A stretch of DNA of 64,000 nt. Source: SZAS-79 sp964599095 (GTDB lineage Bacteria; Pseudomonadota; Gammaproteobacteria; Burkholderiales; SG8-39). This document shows, in pieces, positions 1 to 8,405 of this stretch; the stretch's first letter is position 1, and every line of letters starts with the position of its first letter. The translations under genes and the position numbers were made by a program. The notes under the pieces are model-generated. The model searched no databases, was not told the origin of the DNA, and saw nothing but the letters and a program-made list of their open reading frames with translations. The DNA is taken from positions 1 through 64,000 of the forward strand of contig CAZREB010000026.1 in NCBI GenBank assembly GCA_964599095.1. Direction: 5' to 3'.

Positions 1-1164
1 CCACATCACGTCGTTCATTTCGAAGATGTCGACGTCCTCGTCCACGACGATGATGTACTTGGTGTAGAACTCGGTGCCCAGCGCCGCCATGATCGCCTGC
101 TGCGGCTCGCCCTGCGAAGACTTCTTCATCTTGATGATCGCGAGGAACGCCCCGCAGGTCCGGTGCGGCACGTGGACCGCGATCACGTTCGGCAGGTTGC
201 GGCGCAGCGTGTTCAGGATCTCGCCTTCGCGCGTGACGCACGATACGAGGATATGGTCCTGCGACATGCCCGAGGCGACCGAGTGGTACATCGCGTCGCG
301 GCGCTGTCGCACGCGGTGCGCGACGAACACGTTCTGCGTGCTGCGGTACGACGCATAGCCCGTAAATTCGCTGAACGGCCCCTCGGGCTCGTGCACGTTG
401 GCCAGGATCTCGCCCTCGATGACGATTTCGGCGCCGGCCGGCACTTCGAGGTCCTGCACGCCGGTCTTCGCAAGGCGATACGGCTCGCCGAACAGTCCGC
501 CGATGATCTCGAACTTGCGCACGTGCGGCGGGTACGCGAACACCATCGAGCCCATGTAGTGCAGCGGATGGATGCCCAGCGTGATCGCCGCTGGCAGCGA
601 CTGACCTTTTTCTTCGGCGCGCTTGTGGAACTCGTACATCCGGCGGCGCGAATGCAGCGACACGCCCAGGCGGTTCTTCCCCGTCACCATGAAGCGGTGA
701 AAACCCGTGGTGTCCACGCCGGTGAGCGGGTCGCGCGCCGTGAGCTGCCCCGCGGTCACGTACGGTGCCGCATCGACCGAGAAATGCGTCGGGATCGGCA
801 GCTTGGAGAGATCCACCTGGTCGCCTTCGATCACCACCTCCTGCCAGGGCGCCTCCTTGACCGTCTCGCAGGGAATGTACTTCTGGACCCGCTCCCGGAA
901 GGCGCTCGGCAGGTCGCTGACCGCCACGCCGAGGCAGGCGGCAAGCAGCTTGCGGCTGCCGGCGATGTTGGTGACCACCTTCATCGAGTGACCCTCGACG
1001 TTCTCGTACACGACCACCGGGCTGCGGCCCGCATGCTCGAGCTCGAACACAAGGGAGGTCATGTCGAGATGGGTTCGCACCGGCGCGGTGATCCGCACGA
1101 TCTCGCCGGGGTGGTCGCGCTCGACCATCGCAAGAAAGCCTCGCAGGCTCTGGCTTTCGTCCAT
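1..1164 (-). CDS. UbiD-family decarboxylase (3' end cut by window edge)
   Basis: The frame opens at an ATG preceded by GGAG and stays open for 388 codons to the left edge, so the C-terminus is missing (family length is about 450-500 residues). The translation matches UbiD proteins: residues 1-130 form the N-terminal domain, GFHRFMVTGKNRLG lies near residue 155, GSMVFAYPPH follows, and EGPFSEFTGY near residue 260 is the conserved prenyl-FMN domain segment. The family uses prenylated FMN, made by UbiX, to (de)carboxylate aromatic or unsaturated acids in the cytoplasm. No UbiX partner is visible. It follows the NIPSNAP and Bug genes on the same strand, which suggests a catabolic role rather than ubiquinone synthesis; the substrate cannot be read from the sequence. 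Confidence 0.9.
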   Translation of the reverse strand, partial: MDESQSLRGFLAMVERDHPGEIVRITAPVRTHLDMTSLVFELEHAGRSPVVVYENVEGHSMKVVTNIAGSRKLLAACLGVAVSDLPSAFRERVQKYIPCETVKEAPWQEVVIEGDQVDLSKLPIPTHFSVDAAPYVTAGQLTARDPLTGVDTTGFHRFMVTGKNRLGVSLHSRRRMYEFHKRAEEKGQSLPAAITLGIHPLHYMGSMVFAYPPHVRKFEIIGGLFGEPYRLAKTGVQDLEVPAGAEIVIEGEILANVHEPEGPFSEFTGYASYRSTQNVFVAHRVRQRRDAMYHSVASGMSQDHILVSCVTREGEILNTLRRNLPNVIAVHVPHRTCGAFLAIIKMKKSSQGEPQQAIMAALGTEFYTKYIIVVDEDVDIFEMNDVMW

Positions 1165-1193
1165 GGTTGTCTCCGTTCTTATTTTTTCTACGC

Positions 1194-1279
1194 AAAAAAT
1201 TGGTGTCGGAGTCGAATTTCCCCGGCTGTCGCCGGCAATGGACGGCCTTACCGGAAATTCGACTCCGACACCATTTTTT
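1194..1279. repeat. Long inverted repeat between NIPSNAP and UbiD genes
   Basis: Two arms of about 27 bases (1194-1221 and 1253-1279) are reverse complements of each other apart from one extra T in the left arm. They enclose a 31-base loop that contains its own small GCCGGC palindrome. Each arm carries TGGTGTCGGAGTCGAATTT and is flanked on the outside by six A or six T. The structure could act as a bidirectional terminator after the NIPSNAP gene or an mRNA stabiliser ahead of ubiD, or it could be a dispersed REP/MITE-like repeat. Confidence 0.85.
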
Positions 1280-1315
1280 CCTTCGATCATGCCCCAGCAG
1301 GCCTGGTCCCGCAAT

Positions 1316-1663
1316 TCAGCCCTTCGGCTCCGCGGCCAGCATCCGCTTGAGCCGCTCCACGAAGAAAGGCGCCGGCTTCATGATCCGCGTCTCCATCCGG
1401 ACGATCAGCGGGTGGATCTTCGGGCGGTAGGACTGCCATTCGGGATCGGCGAAGAGGGCATCGCGGCAGCGCTCGCGCTGGTTCAGGTCGTCGTAGGCCC
1501 ACATATGCACCACCATGTTCTGGGTACCGACCTCGGTCACGTAGTAGCCGAGCATGTGCGGCAGGTACCGCAACTGCACCGGCATGCCGTGCGTCGAGTA
1601 GTGGTGGAAATACTCCGGTGCCTTGCCGGGATGCAGCGTGTACATCCGTTCTTCTACGTACAT
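1316..1663 (-). CDS. NIPSNAP family protein
   Basis: This 115-residue protein starts at an ATG with a strong GGAGGA ribosome site. It shows the dimeric alpha/beta-barrel pattern of NIPSNAP proteins: an N-terminal MYTLHPGKAPEYF strand-helix, a central IQ-like segment around QNMVVHMWAYDDLNQRERCR, and a C-terminal METRIMKPAPFF segment. The family has no well-established bacterial reaction; members are common beside catabolic genes in Burkholderiales. It sits between a Bug receptor and a UbiD decarboxylase on the same strand, probably in one transcription unit. Confidence 0.85.
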   Translation of the reverse strand: MYVEERMYTLHPGKAPEYFHHYSTHGMPVQLRYLPHMLGYYVTEVGTQNMVVHMWAYDDLNQRERCRDALFADPEWQSYRPKIHPLIVRMETRIMKPAPFFVERLKRMLAAEPKG

Positions 1664-1696
1664 TCGATTCCTCCGTGCGGATCCTGGGTTGGGCTG

Positions 1697-2671
<975 letters not shown>

Positions 2672-2736
2672 GTCCTGTTTCCCCATGGCAACTCGATTCG
2701 CCATGTTAATTGACGCGTCTGCGGCGTACAAATTAA

Positions 2737-2774
2737 GATACATTCATCAAAAATATGTATCAAATTCAGATACA
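2737..2774. promoter_or_regulatory. AT-rich divergent control region with GATACA half-sites
   Basis: The 140 bases between two divergent Bug genes are much AT-richer than their surroundings. They hold an inverted repeat, GATACAT at 2737-2743 and ATGTATC at 2755-2761, and a third half-site GATACA at 2769-2774. The arrangement fits a dimeric repressor or activator site that controls both directions. Which regulator binds is unknown; the IclR gene at 11.1-11.8 kb closes the rightward cluster and is one candidate. Confidence 0.55.
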
Positions 2775-2810
2775 AGTAACGTCCCAACGTTCAATGCCCG
2801 AGGAGGCCGG

Positions 2811-3770
2811 ATGCGCCTGTCTGCACGATTCCTGATTGCATGCGTGGCGCTTGCGCCGTGGGTCGCCGGGGCGCAGGAGTTCCCGGCGAAACCGGTCCAC
2901 CTCTACGTCGGGTTCACGCCCGGCACCGGCATCGACGTCGTGGCGCGCGTCATCGCGCCGGAAGTCGCGAAGACCCTCGGCCAGCCGGTGATCGTCGAGA
3001 ATCGCGCCGGCGCCGGCGGCAACATCGCGGCCGACGTCGTGGCCAAGGCCCCGCCCGACGGCTATGCGTTGCACTGGGCCGCGCCGGGATCGGCGGTGAT
3101 CAACCACCACATCAACAAGGCGATGCCCTACGCCTTCAACGACCTGCAGCCGGTCTCGCTGATCGGGCTGATCCCGCTGGTGGTGATCGTGCCGGTCCAG
3201 TCGCCGATCAAGACACTTGACGACCTTGTGGCGGCAGCGAAGGCGAGCCCCGGCAAGCTGAGCTACGGGACGCCGGGGATCGGGACTTCCAACCACCTTG
3301 CGACCGAACTCTTCCTCTACCACGCGAAAATCAGGATGACGCACGTGCCGTACAAGGGCTCGGCCGCGAACCTCGACCTGCTGTCCGGCAGCCTCAGCGT
3401 GATCTTCGACTCGATCACGACGGCCACGCCGTTCATCCAGGGCGGCAAGGTGCGCGCCCTCGCCTTGACCACCGCGGTTCGCTCGCCGCTGCTGCCGGAC
3501 GTGAAGACGATTGCCGAGCAGGGCTATGCCGGGTACGAGGCGAGCAACTGGTACGCGGTCACTGCGCCCAAGGGCACGCCTGCGGCGGTGGTGCAAAAGT
3601 TGAACACCGACTTCGTCAGGGCGGCGCGCGTGCCGGAAATCGAGAAGAAGCTGCAGGGCATGGGCGTGATCGTCGTCGGCTCGACCCCCGAGCACCTGCG
3701 CAAGTTCATGGATGCCCAGTACGAGGCGATCGGCCGTGTGGTGCGCGAAGCCGGCCTCAAGGCCGAATAG
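2811..3770 (+). CDS. Bug-family substrate-binding receptor
   Basis: The start is set by an AGGAGG box four bases before the ATG; the frame upstream is open but non-coding. A signal peptide ending in VAGAQ is followed by FPAKPVHLYVGFTPGTGID, IVENRAGAGGNIAADVV, APPDGYALH and MTHVPYKGSAANLDLL, all Bug-family signatures, in 319 residues. It is the first gene of the rightward catabolic cluster, 23 bases ahead of the hydroxypyruvate-isomerase-like gene, and probably captures that cluster's substrate in the periplasm. Confidence 0.92.
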   Translation: MRLSARFLIACVALAPWVAGAQEFPAKPVHLYVGFTPGTGIDVVARVIAPEVAKTLGQPVIVENRAGAGGNIAADVVAKAPPDGYALHWAAPGSAVINHHINKAMPYAFNDLQPVSLIGLIPLVVIVPVQSPIKTLDDLVAAAKASPGKLSYGTPGIGTSNHLATELFLYHAKIRMTHVPYKGSAANLDLLSGSLSVIFDSITTATPFIQGGKVRALALTTAVRSPLLPDVKTIAEQGYAGYEASNWYAVTAPKGTPAAVVQKLNTDFVRAARVPEIEKKLQGMGVIVVGSTPEHLRKFMDAQYEAIGRVVREAGLKAE

Positions 3771-3793
3771 CCGCTCGAATCCCGGAGAACCGA

Positions 3794-4603
3794 ATGATCC
3801 GCTTCACCGCAAACCTGACCCAGCTCTACAACGAGGTCGGCTTCCTCGAGCGCTTCGACCTCGCCGCGCGCGACGGCTTCAAGGCGGTCGAACTCAAGGA
3901 CCCGTTCTCCTACGGCAAGGATGCGGTGATCGACGCGCTCAGGCGCAACAACCTGAAGACCGTCCTGTTCAATGCGCCGGCCGGCGACTGGGACGGCGGC
4001 GAGCGCGGCATCGGCTGCCTCCCCGGCCGCGAAGAGGAATGCCGCGCGGGCGTGGCGCTGTCGCTCGAGTACGCGTTGGCGCTGGACTGCAAGCTCGTCA
4101 ACCTCCTCGGGGGCATCCCCCCCAAGGGGACAGACCCGGCCCTGGTGCGCCGGACCTTCGTCGCCAACCTTCGCCATGCCGCCGCCGAGTTCAAGAAGCA
4201 CGGCCTCAAGGTCGTGATCGAGCCGGTCAACACCTACGACTCGCCCGGCGTGTTCCTTACGCGCACCGCGCAGGCCGCGGAGATCATCAGGGAAGTCGGC
4301 GCCGACAACCTCGGCATCGAGTACGACATCTACCAGGCGCAGCTGATGGAGGGCGACCTCAGCAACACGATCCGCAAGTACCTGCCGCTGATCTGGCACA
4401 TGCAGGCGGGGGATGCTCCGAGCCGCGCCGAGCCCGGCACCGGCGAGATCAACTTCGACCACGTCTTCGGCGTGATCGACCAGGCCGGATACCAGGGCTG
4501 GATCGGCTGCGACTACCGGCCCTCGGGGCGCACATCGGAGTGTTTCGGATGGATGGCGAAGTGGGCGCCGGAGATTGCAGGCCGCGCGGCCGCCAACGGA
4601 TAA
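3794..4603 (+). CDS. Hydroxypyruvate isomerase family TIM-barrel protein
   Basis: This 269-residue protein has the order of motifs of the Hyi/OtnI family: a start resembling FTANLTQLYNEVGFLERF, FNAPAGDWDGGERGIGCLPG, VIEPVNTYDSPG with the first metal-binding Glu, EYDIYQAQLMEGDL, and EPGTGEINFDHVF. Hyi isomerises hydroxypyruvate and tartronate semialdehyde with a divalent metal. Two positions differ from what I know of the family. DIYQ stands where DIYH is usual, and near the C-terminus CDYRP has Asp where the second conserved Glu (EYxP) normally stands. The true substrate may therefore differ. It is co-directional and closely spaced with Bug genes on both sides. Confidence 0.8.
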   Translation: MIRFTANLTQLYNEVGFLERFDLAARDGFKAVELKDPFSYGKDAVIDALRRNNLKTVLFNAPAGDWDGGERGIGCLPGREEECRAGVALSLEYALALDCKLVNLLGGIPPKGTDPALVRRTFVANLRHAAAEFKKHGLKVVIEPVNTYDSPGVFLTRTAQAAEIIREVGADNLGIEYDIYQAQLMEGDLSNTIRKYLPLIWHMQAGDAPSRAEPGTGEINFDHVFGVIDQAGYQGWIGCDYRPSGRTSECFGWMAKWAPEIAGRAAANG

Positions 4604-4640
4604 CCAATCGCTAACCAAGCGACAACCAAGGAGAGAACCC

Positions 4641-5606
4641 ATGTTCAGGAAGATTGCAGCTGCAGGCATTGCGTTGCTGATGGCCTTGGGCGGCGGCCCG
4701 GCACTCGCGCAGAAGTACCCCGACAAGCCGATCCGCCTCGTGATCCCGTTTGCCGCGGCCGGCACCACGAGCATTCTCGGCCGCTTCATTTCGGAGCATC
4801 TCTCGCCGCTTTACGGCCAGCAGCTCGTCGTCGACAACCGGCCGGGTGCCGGCGGCCACCTCGGCGCCGAACTCGCGGCGCACTCGACGCCGGACGGCTA
4901 CACGATCATGCTCGGCACGATCGGCATCCATGCCGCCTATGGTCTGTATTCCAAGCTGACCTACGACCCGGCCAAGGAACTCACGCCGATCATGATCCTG
5001 GTGGAGCTGCCGCTGGTGCTGGCCGTCCATCCTTCGCTGCCGGCCCGCACGGTCAAGGAGTACATCGACCTCGCCAAGGCCAAGCCGGGCGAGATCAATT
5101 TCGGTTCGGCGGGCTCGGGCTCCTCGACCCACATGACCGGCGAACTGTTCAAGCTGATGGCCGGCGTGAACCTCACGCATGTTCCGTACAAAGGCAGCAT
5201 GCCTGCGTTGCAGGACGTCATGGGCGGGCAGATCCAGTCGATGTTCGAGCAGGTGCCGACGACGATCTCGCAGATCAAGGCCGGGCGCCTGCGCGCGCTC
5301 GGCGTCACCAGCAAGGAGCGCGCGCCCAGCCTGCCGGACGTGCCTCCTATCGGCGATACCGTCCCCGGCTATGTGTCCACCGCGTGGTTCACCGTCGCAG
5401 CGCCGGCCAAGACGCCGCCCGCCATCCTGCAGAAGCTCAATGCCGACCTGAACGGAATGCTCGTCGATCCCAAGATCGTGGCGCGCTTCAAGGAGCTGGG
5501 CATCACGCCGGTGGGCGGCACGACGGAATTCGCGGTCAAGTACTTCGCCAGCGAGACCGAGAAGTGGAACCGCGTCATCAAGGCGGCCGGGATCAAGGCC
5601 GACTGA
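4641..5606 (+). CDS. Bug-family substrate-binding receptor
   Basis: A start ATG follows AAGGAGAG. The signal peptide ends at ALAQ, and the mature protein begins KYPDKPIRLVIPFAAAGTTS. It then shows VVDNRPGAGGHLGAELAA, STPDGYTIML and LTHVPYKGSMPALQDVMGG, typical Bug receptor features in 321 residues. The stop codon is directly followed by the GTG start of the first acyl-CoA dehydrogenase gene, so receptor and enzymes are translated from one message. The second receptor in the same cluster suggests either two ligands or recent amplification. Confidence 0.92.
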   Translation: MFRKIAAAGIALLMALGGGPALAQKYPDKPIRLVIPFAAAGTTSILGRFISEHLSPLYGQQLVVDNRPGAGGHLGAELAAHSTPDGYTIMLGTIGIHAAYGLYSKLTYDPAKELTPIMILVELPLVLAVHPSLPARTVKEYIDLAKAKPGEINFGSAGSGSSTHMTGELFKLMAGVNLTHVPYKGSMPALQDVMGGQIQSMFEQVPTTISQIKAGRLRALGVTSKERAPSLPDVPPIGDTVPGYVSTAWFTVAAPAKTPPAILQKLNADLNGMLVDPKIVARFKELGITPVGGTTEFAVKYFASETEKWNRVIKAAGIKAD

Positions 5607-6770
5607 GTGTTCTCGCTGAAGGACGCAAGCGCGACGGCGCGCGAGCCGGAAGTCGCCGCCGTCATCGAGGCGACGGACCGGTTCCTCGCGTCCGCGTCCG
5701 GTCCGGCGCGCTTTCGCGCCGCGTGCGGCGATCCGGATCCGGCGATCGACGCAACGGCGTACCGGGGCCTGGCCGCGATCGGGCTGACCGGCGCGCCGAT
5801 ACCCGAGCGCTTTGGCGGCTCGGGGTTCGCGCCCGGCGTGGCGGCGCTGATCGCCGACAGGCTCGGGCATGCGCTTGCGCGCGAGCCATTTGTGGAGAAC
5901 GTGGTGCTGCCCGCGACGCTGATGCTCGCGCTCGGCGAGAGTCCCTGCGCCGATGCGTTGCTCGCCGAAATGGCCAGTGGCGCCGCCATCGCCTGCGTTG
6001 CTTTCCAGGAAGGCGCGTTGGCGCTGCCGTCACCGGTGCTGCCGCAGGCAACGCTCGAACGCGAACGCGGCGGCCTGCGGCTGCGCGGCCGCAAGCGATT
6101 CGTCTGCGGGGCCCGCGCGAGCACGCGCATGCTAGTGCTCGCGGCAATCGACGACGAAGTCGCGCTCGCTTGCGTGGCCTCCGGCGCGGCCGGCGTTTCC
6201 AGGCAGGACAGGCAGCTGGCCGACGGGACGTACTGGTCGGACGTCGAGTTCGACACCCTGGTGCCCGAAGATGCGCTGGTCGGGCGCGGCGAGCGGTGCA
6301 TTGCCGCGCTCGGTCGCGCGCTCGATGCGGCAAACCTGGCGCTGGCCGGCGAGCTGTACGGCCTTCAGTCGCGCATCCTCGAAATGACGCTCGACTACCT
6401 GAAGACGCGCGAGCAGTTCGGCCAGCCGCTGGGCGCGTTCCAGGCGCTCCAGCATCGCGCGGTAGACCTTTACACGCGGGCGCAGATCGCGCGCTTCCTG
6501 CTGGGCGAGGCGATCGACGCCGCGGGGGGGCAGGCCGAGGCGCAAACGCTCGCGGGGTATGCGAGCCGCTGCAAGGCGCGGGCCGCCGACGCGGGCCTCG
6601 AAATCGCCAAGGAAGGCATCCAGCTACACGGCGCGATCGGCTTCAGCGACGAGTTCGACCTCGGGCTGTACGTGAAGCGCATCCTCGTGCGCTCCGCATG
6701 GCTGGGGGGCGCGGACTTCCATCGGCGCCGGTGCGAAAACCTCGAACTCGCGCCGGCCGAGGCCGCATGA
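5607..6770 (+). CDS. Acyl-CoA dehydrogenase family protein (small-subunit type)
   Basis: The gene opens with GTG immediately after the preceding stop and ends in an ATGA overlap with the next acyl-CoA dehydrogenase, so the two are translationally coupled. The 387 residues show the acyl-CoA dehydrogenase fold: helical N-domain with a FGGSGFAPG loop, DYLKTREQFGQPLGAFQALQH in the C-terminal bundle, and IQLHGAIGFSDEFDLGLYVKR. The last segment lacks the usual YEGT catalytic-Glu motif. Coupled pairs like this often form heterotetramers (as in PimC/PimD or FadE28/29), and this would be the smaller, probably non-catalytic partner. That quaternary structure is an inference. Confidence 0.85.
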   Translation: MFSLKDASATAREPEVAAVIEATDRFLASASGPARFRAACGDPDPAIDATAYRGLAAIGLTGAPIPERFGGSGFAPGVAALIADRLGHALAREPFVENVVLPATLMLALGESPCADALLAEMASGAAIACVAFQEGALALPSPVLPQATLERERGGLRLRGRKRFVCGARASTRMLVLAAIDDEVALACVASGAAGVSRQDRQLADGTYWSDVEFDTLVPEDALVGRGERCIAALGRALDAANLALAGELYGLQSRILEMTLDYLKTREQFGQPLGAFQALQHRAVDLYTRAQIARFLLGEAIDAAGGQAEAQTLAGYASRCKARAADAGLEIAKEGIQLHGAIGFSDEFDLGLYVKRILVRSAWLGGADFHRRRCENLELAPAEAA

Positions 6771-7936
6771 ACGCACCCGCGCAGATCGACTGGAACGCGC
6801 TCCCCGACGAGGAATTCCGCGCCGAGCTGCGCGGCTTCATCGAATCGAAGTTCCCGGCGCACCTGCGGAACCATCCGCGCCGGATCCCGCGCTGGGAAGA
6901 CACGCGCGAATGGTTCGGCATGCTTTCGGACAAGGGCTGGATCGCGCCGAACTGGCCGCGCGAATACGGCGGCATGGGCCTGTCGGCCTCGAAGCTGCTG
7001 ATCTACTTCGAGGAGATCGAGCGCTGGGGCATTCCACGCCTCTACGACATGGGTCTCTTCATGTTCGGGCCGGTGCTGATCCGGCACGGCACCGAGGCCC
7101 AGAAGCGCGAATACCTGCCGAAGATCCTGTCCGGCGAGCACCGCTGGGCGCAGGGCTATTCGGAGCCGGGCGCAGGCTCGGATCTCGCCAGCCTGCGCAC
7201 CAGGGCGGCGCTCGAGGGCGACCACTACGTCGTCAACGGGCACAAGACCTGGAGCACTTTCCTCGACGACGCGACCCATCTCTTCCTGCTTGCGCGCACG
7301 GGCAGCGAGGGCCGCAAGCAGGATGGGATCTCGCTTTTCATCACGCCGCTCGACGTGCCGGGCATCGAGCGGCGGCTGATCACGACGATCGCCGGCCACG
7401 CGGAACTGGGCGAAGTCTTCCTCGACAATGTGCGAATCCCGGCCGCCAACCTGGTCGGGCCGCTGCACGGAGGCTGGGGCATCGCCAAGGACCTGCTGGA
7501 ATTCGAGCGGATCAACAACGGCAGCCCGAAGCTTGGCCTCTATGCGCTCAACCAGCTGCAGGACTATGCGCAAACGACCGGGCTTGCGGCCGATCCACGA
7601 TTTTCCGACCGGTTCACGCGGCTGCGGCTGGACCTGCAGGACCAGTACTGCGCCTACCGGCATTTCTGCGGATTGCTCAAGGCCGGGAAAACGCCCGGCC
7701 CCGAAGTCTCGTTGCTCAAGCTCTGGTCGACCGAGACCTACCAGCGGCTTTCGGAGCTGTTTCTCGAGGTTGCAGGGGAGGAGGGCGTGGAAGCCGACCG
7801 GCTCGACGAGTCAGGCGCGTTGACTGCCTTGCGCCTCTATTACCGCTCGCGCCCGGCGACGATCTACAGCGGCAGCTCCGAAGTGCAGCGCAACCTGCTG
7901 GCCAAGCGCGTGCTCGGCCTGCCGGCCGCGCGATGA
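6767..7936 (+). CDS. Acyl-CoA dehydrogenase family protein (large-subunit type)
   Basis: The start ATG overlaps the previous stop by four bases. The 389-residue protein has the N-terminal NWPREYGGMGLS segment, GYSEPGAGSDLASLRTRA for FAD/acyl binding, HKTWSTF, and a C-terminal YSGSSEVQRNLLAKRVLGLP. In this family the last motif is often YEGTSEIQ with the catalytic Glu; here the position is Ser, as in many FadE-type members acting on bulky CoA thioesters. It probably forms one flavoenzyme with the preceding gene and dehydrogenates a CoA-activated acid produced by the ligase at 9.6 kb. Confidence 0.88.
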   Translation: MNAPAQIDWNALPDEEFRAELRGFIESKFPAHLRNHPRRIPRWEDTREWFGMLSDKGWIAPNWPREYGGMGLSASKLLIYFEEIERWGIPRLYDMGLFMFGPVLIRHGTEAQKREYLPKILSGEHRWAQGYSEPGAGSDLASLRTRAALEGDHYVVNGHKTWSTFLDDATHLFLLARTGSEGRKQDGISLFITPLDVPGIERRLITTIAGHAELGEVFLDNVRIPAANLVGPLHGGWGIAKDLLEFERINNGSPKLGLYALNQLQDYAQTTGLAADPRFSDRFTRLRLDLQDQYCAYRHFCGLLKAGKTPGPEVSLLKLWSTETYQRLSELFLEVAGEEGVEADRLDESGALTALRLYYRSRPATIYSGSSEVQRNLLAKRVLGLPAAR

Positions 7937-7938
7937 AC

Positions 7939-8382
7939 TCAGGCCGGCCGCTTGGCGATCAGCACTTTCTTCTCTACCGAGTACACCAGGACGCCGTCGT
8001 GATTGGTCACGTGGTCCTTGAAATGGACGATGCCGCTGCGCGGGGACTTGCTTTCTTTCCCGAGCACCTCGACTTCGGTGCCGATCGTGTCGCCCGGGCG
8101 CACCGGCGCGTGGAAGGTCGCCTTGTCGCTGGAGAGGTGCGCGACGATCGTCGTGCGGAAGAACGATTCGGTCATCGCGGTCGAGAACGACATCGTGAGC
8201 GAACTCGGCACTATGCGGCCGCCGAAGCGGGTCTTCTTCGCGTAGTGCTCGTCGATGAACATCGGGTTGTGGTAGCCCACGAGCGAGCAGAACAGCACGT
8301 GGTCGGCCTCGGTGATCGTGCGGGTGTAGGTCGGGTAGCGGCGGCCGACTTCGAATTCCTCGAAATACATTGACGTGGACAT
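7939..8382 (-). CDS. MaoC-like (hot-dog) dehydratase
   Basis: This 147-residue protein is encoded opposite to the cluster around it. It shows the MaoC hydratase pattern: YFEEFEVGRRYPTYTRTITEADHVLF, then GYHNPMFIDEHYAKKTRFGGRIVPSSL, where the family's catalytic Asp/His residues lie, and later HAPVRPGDTIGTEVEVL. MaoC domains hydrate 2-enoyl-CoA, the step after acyl-CoA dehydrogenation, so its role fits its neighbours. I chose the ATG giving MSTSMYFEEF, with AAAGG upstream, rather than an open extension of ten codons. Its start lies 23 bases from that of the divergent acyl-CoA dehydrogenase gene. Confidence 0.88.
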   Translation of the reverse strand: MSTSMYFEEFEVGRRYPTYTRTITEADHVLFCSLVGYHNPMFIDEHYAKKTRFGGRIVPSSLTMSFSTAMTESFFRTTIVAHLSSDKATFHAPVRPGDTIGTEVEVLGKESKSPRSGIVHFKDHVTNHDGVLVYSVEKKVLIAKRPA

Positions 8383-8405
8383 GCGTGATGCCTTTGGAGA
8401 AGTGA

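Noticed and set aside
5384..6766. Plus-strand frame extending far upstream of the second acyl-CoA dehydrogenase
   Set aside because: The extension lies within the first dehydrogenase gene in another frame and is Arg-rich; the ATG at 6767 overlaps the previous stop as expected for a coupled gene.
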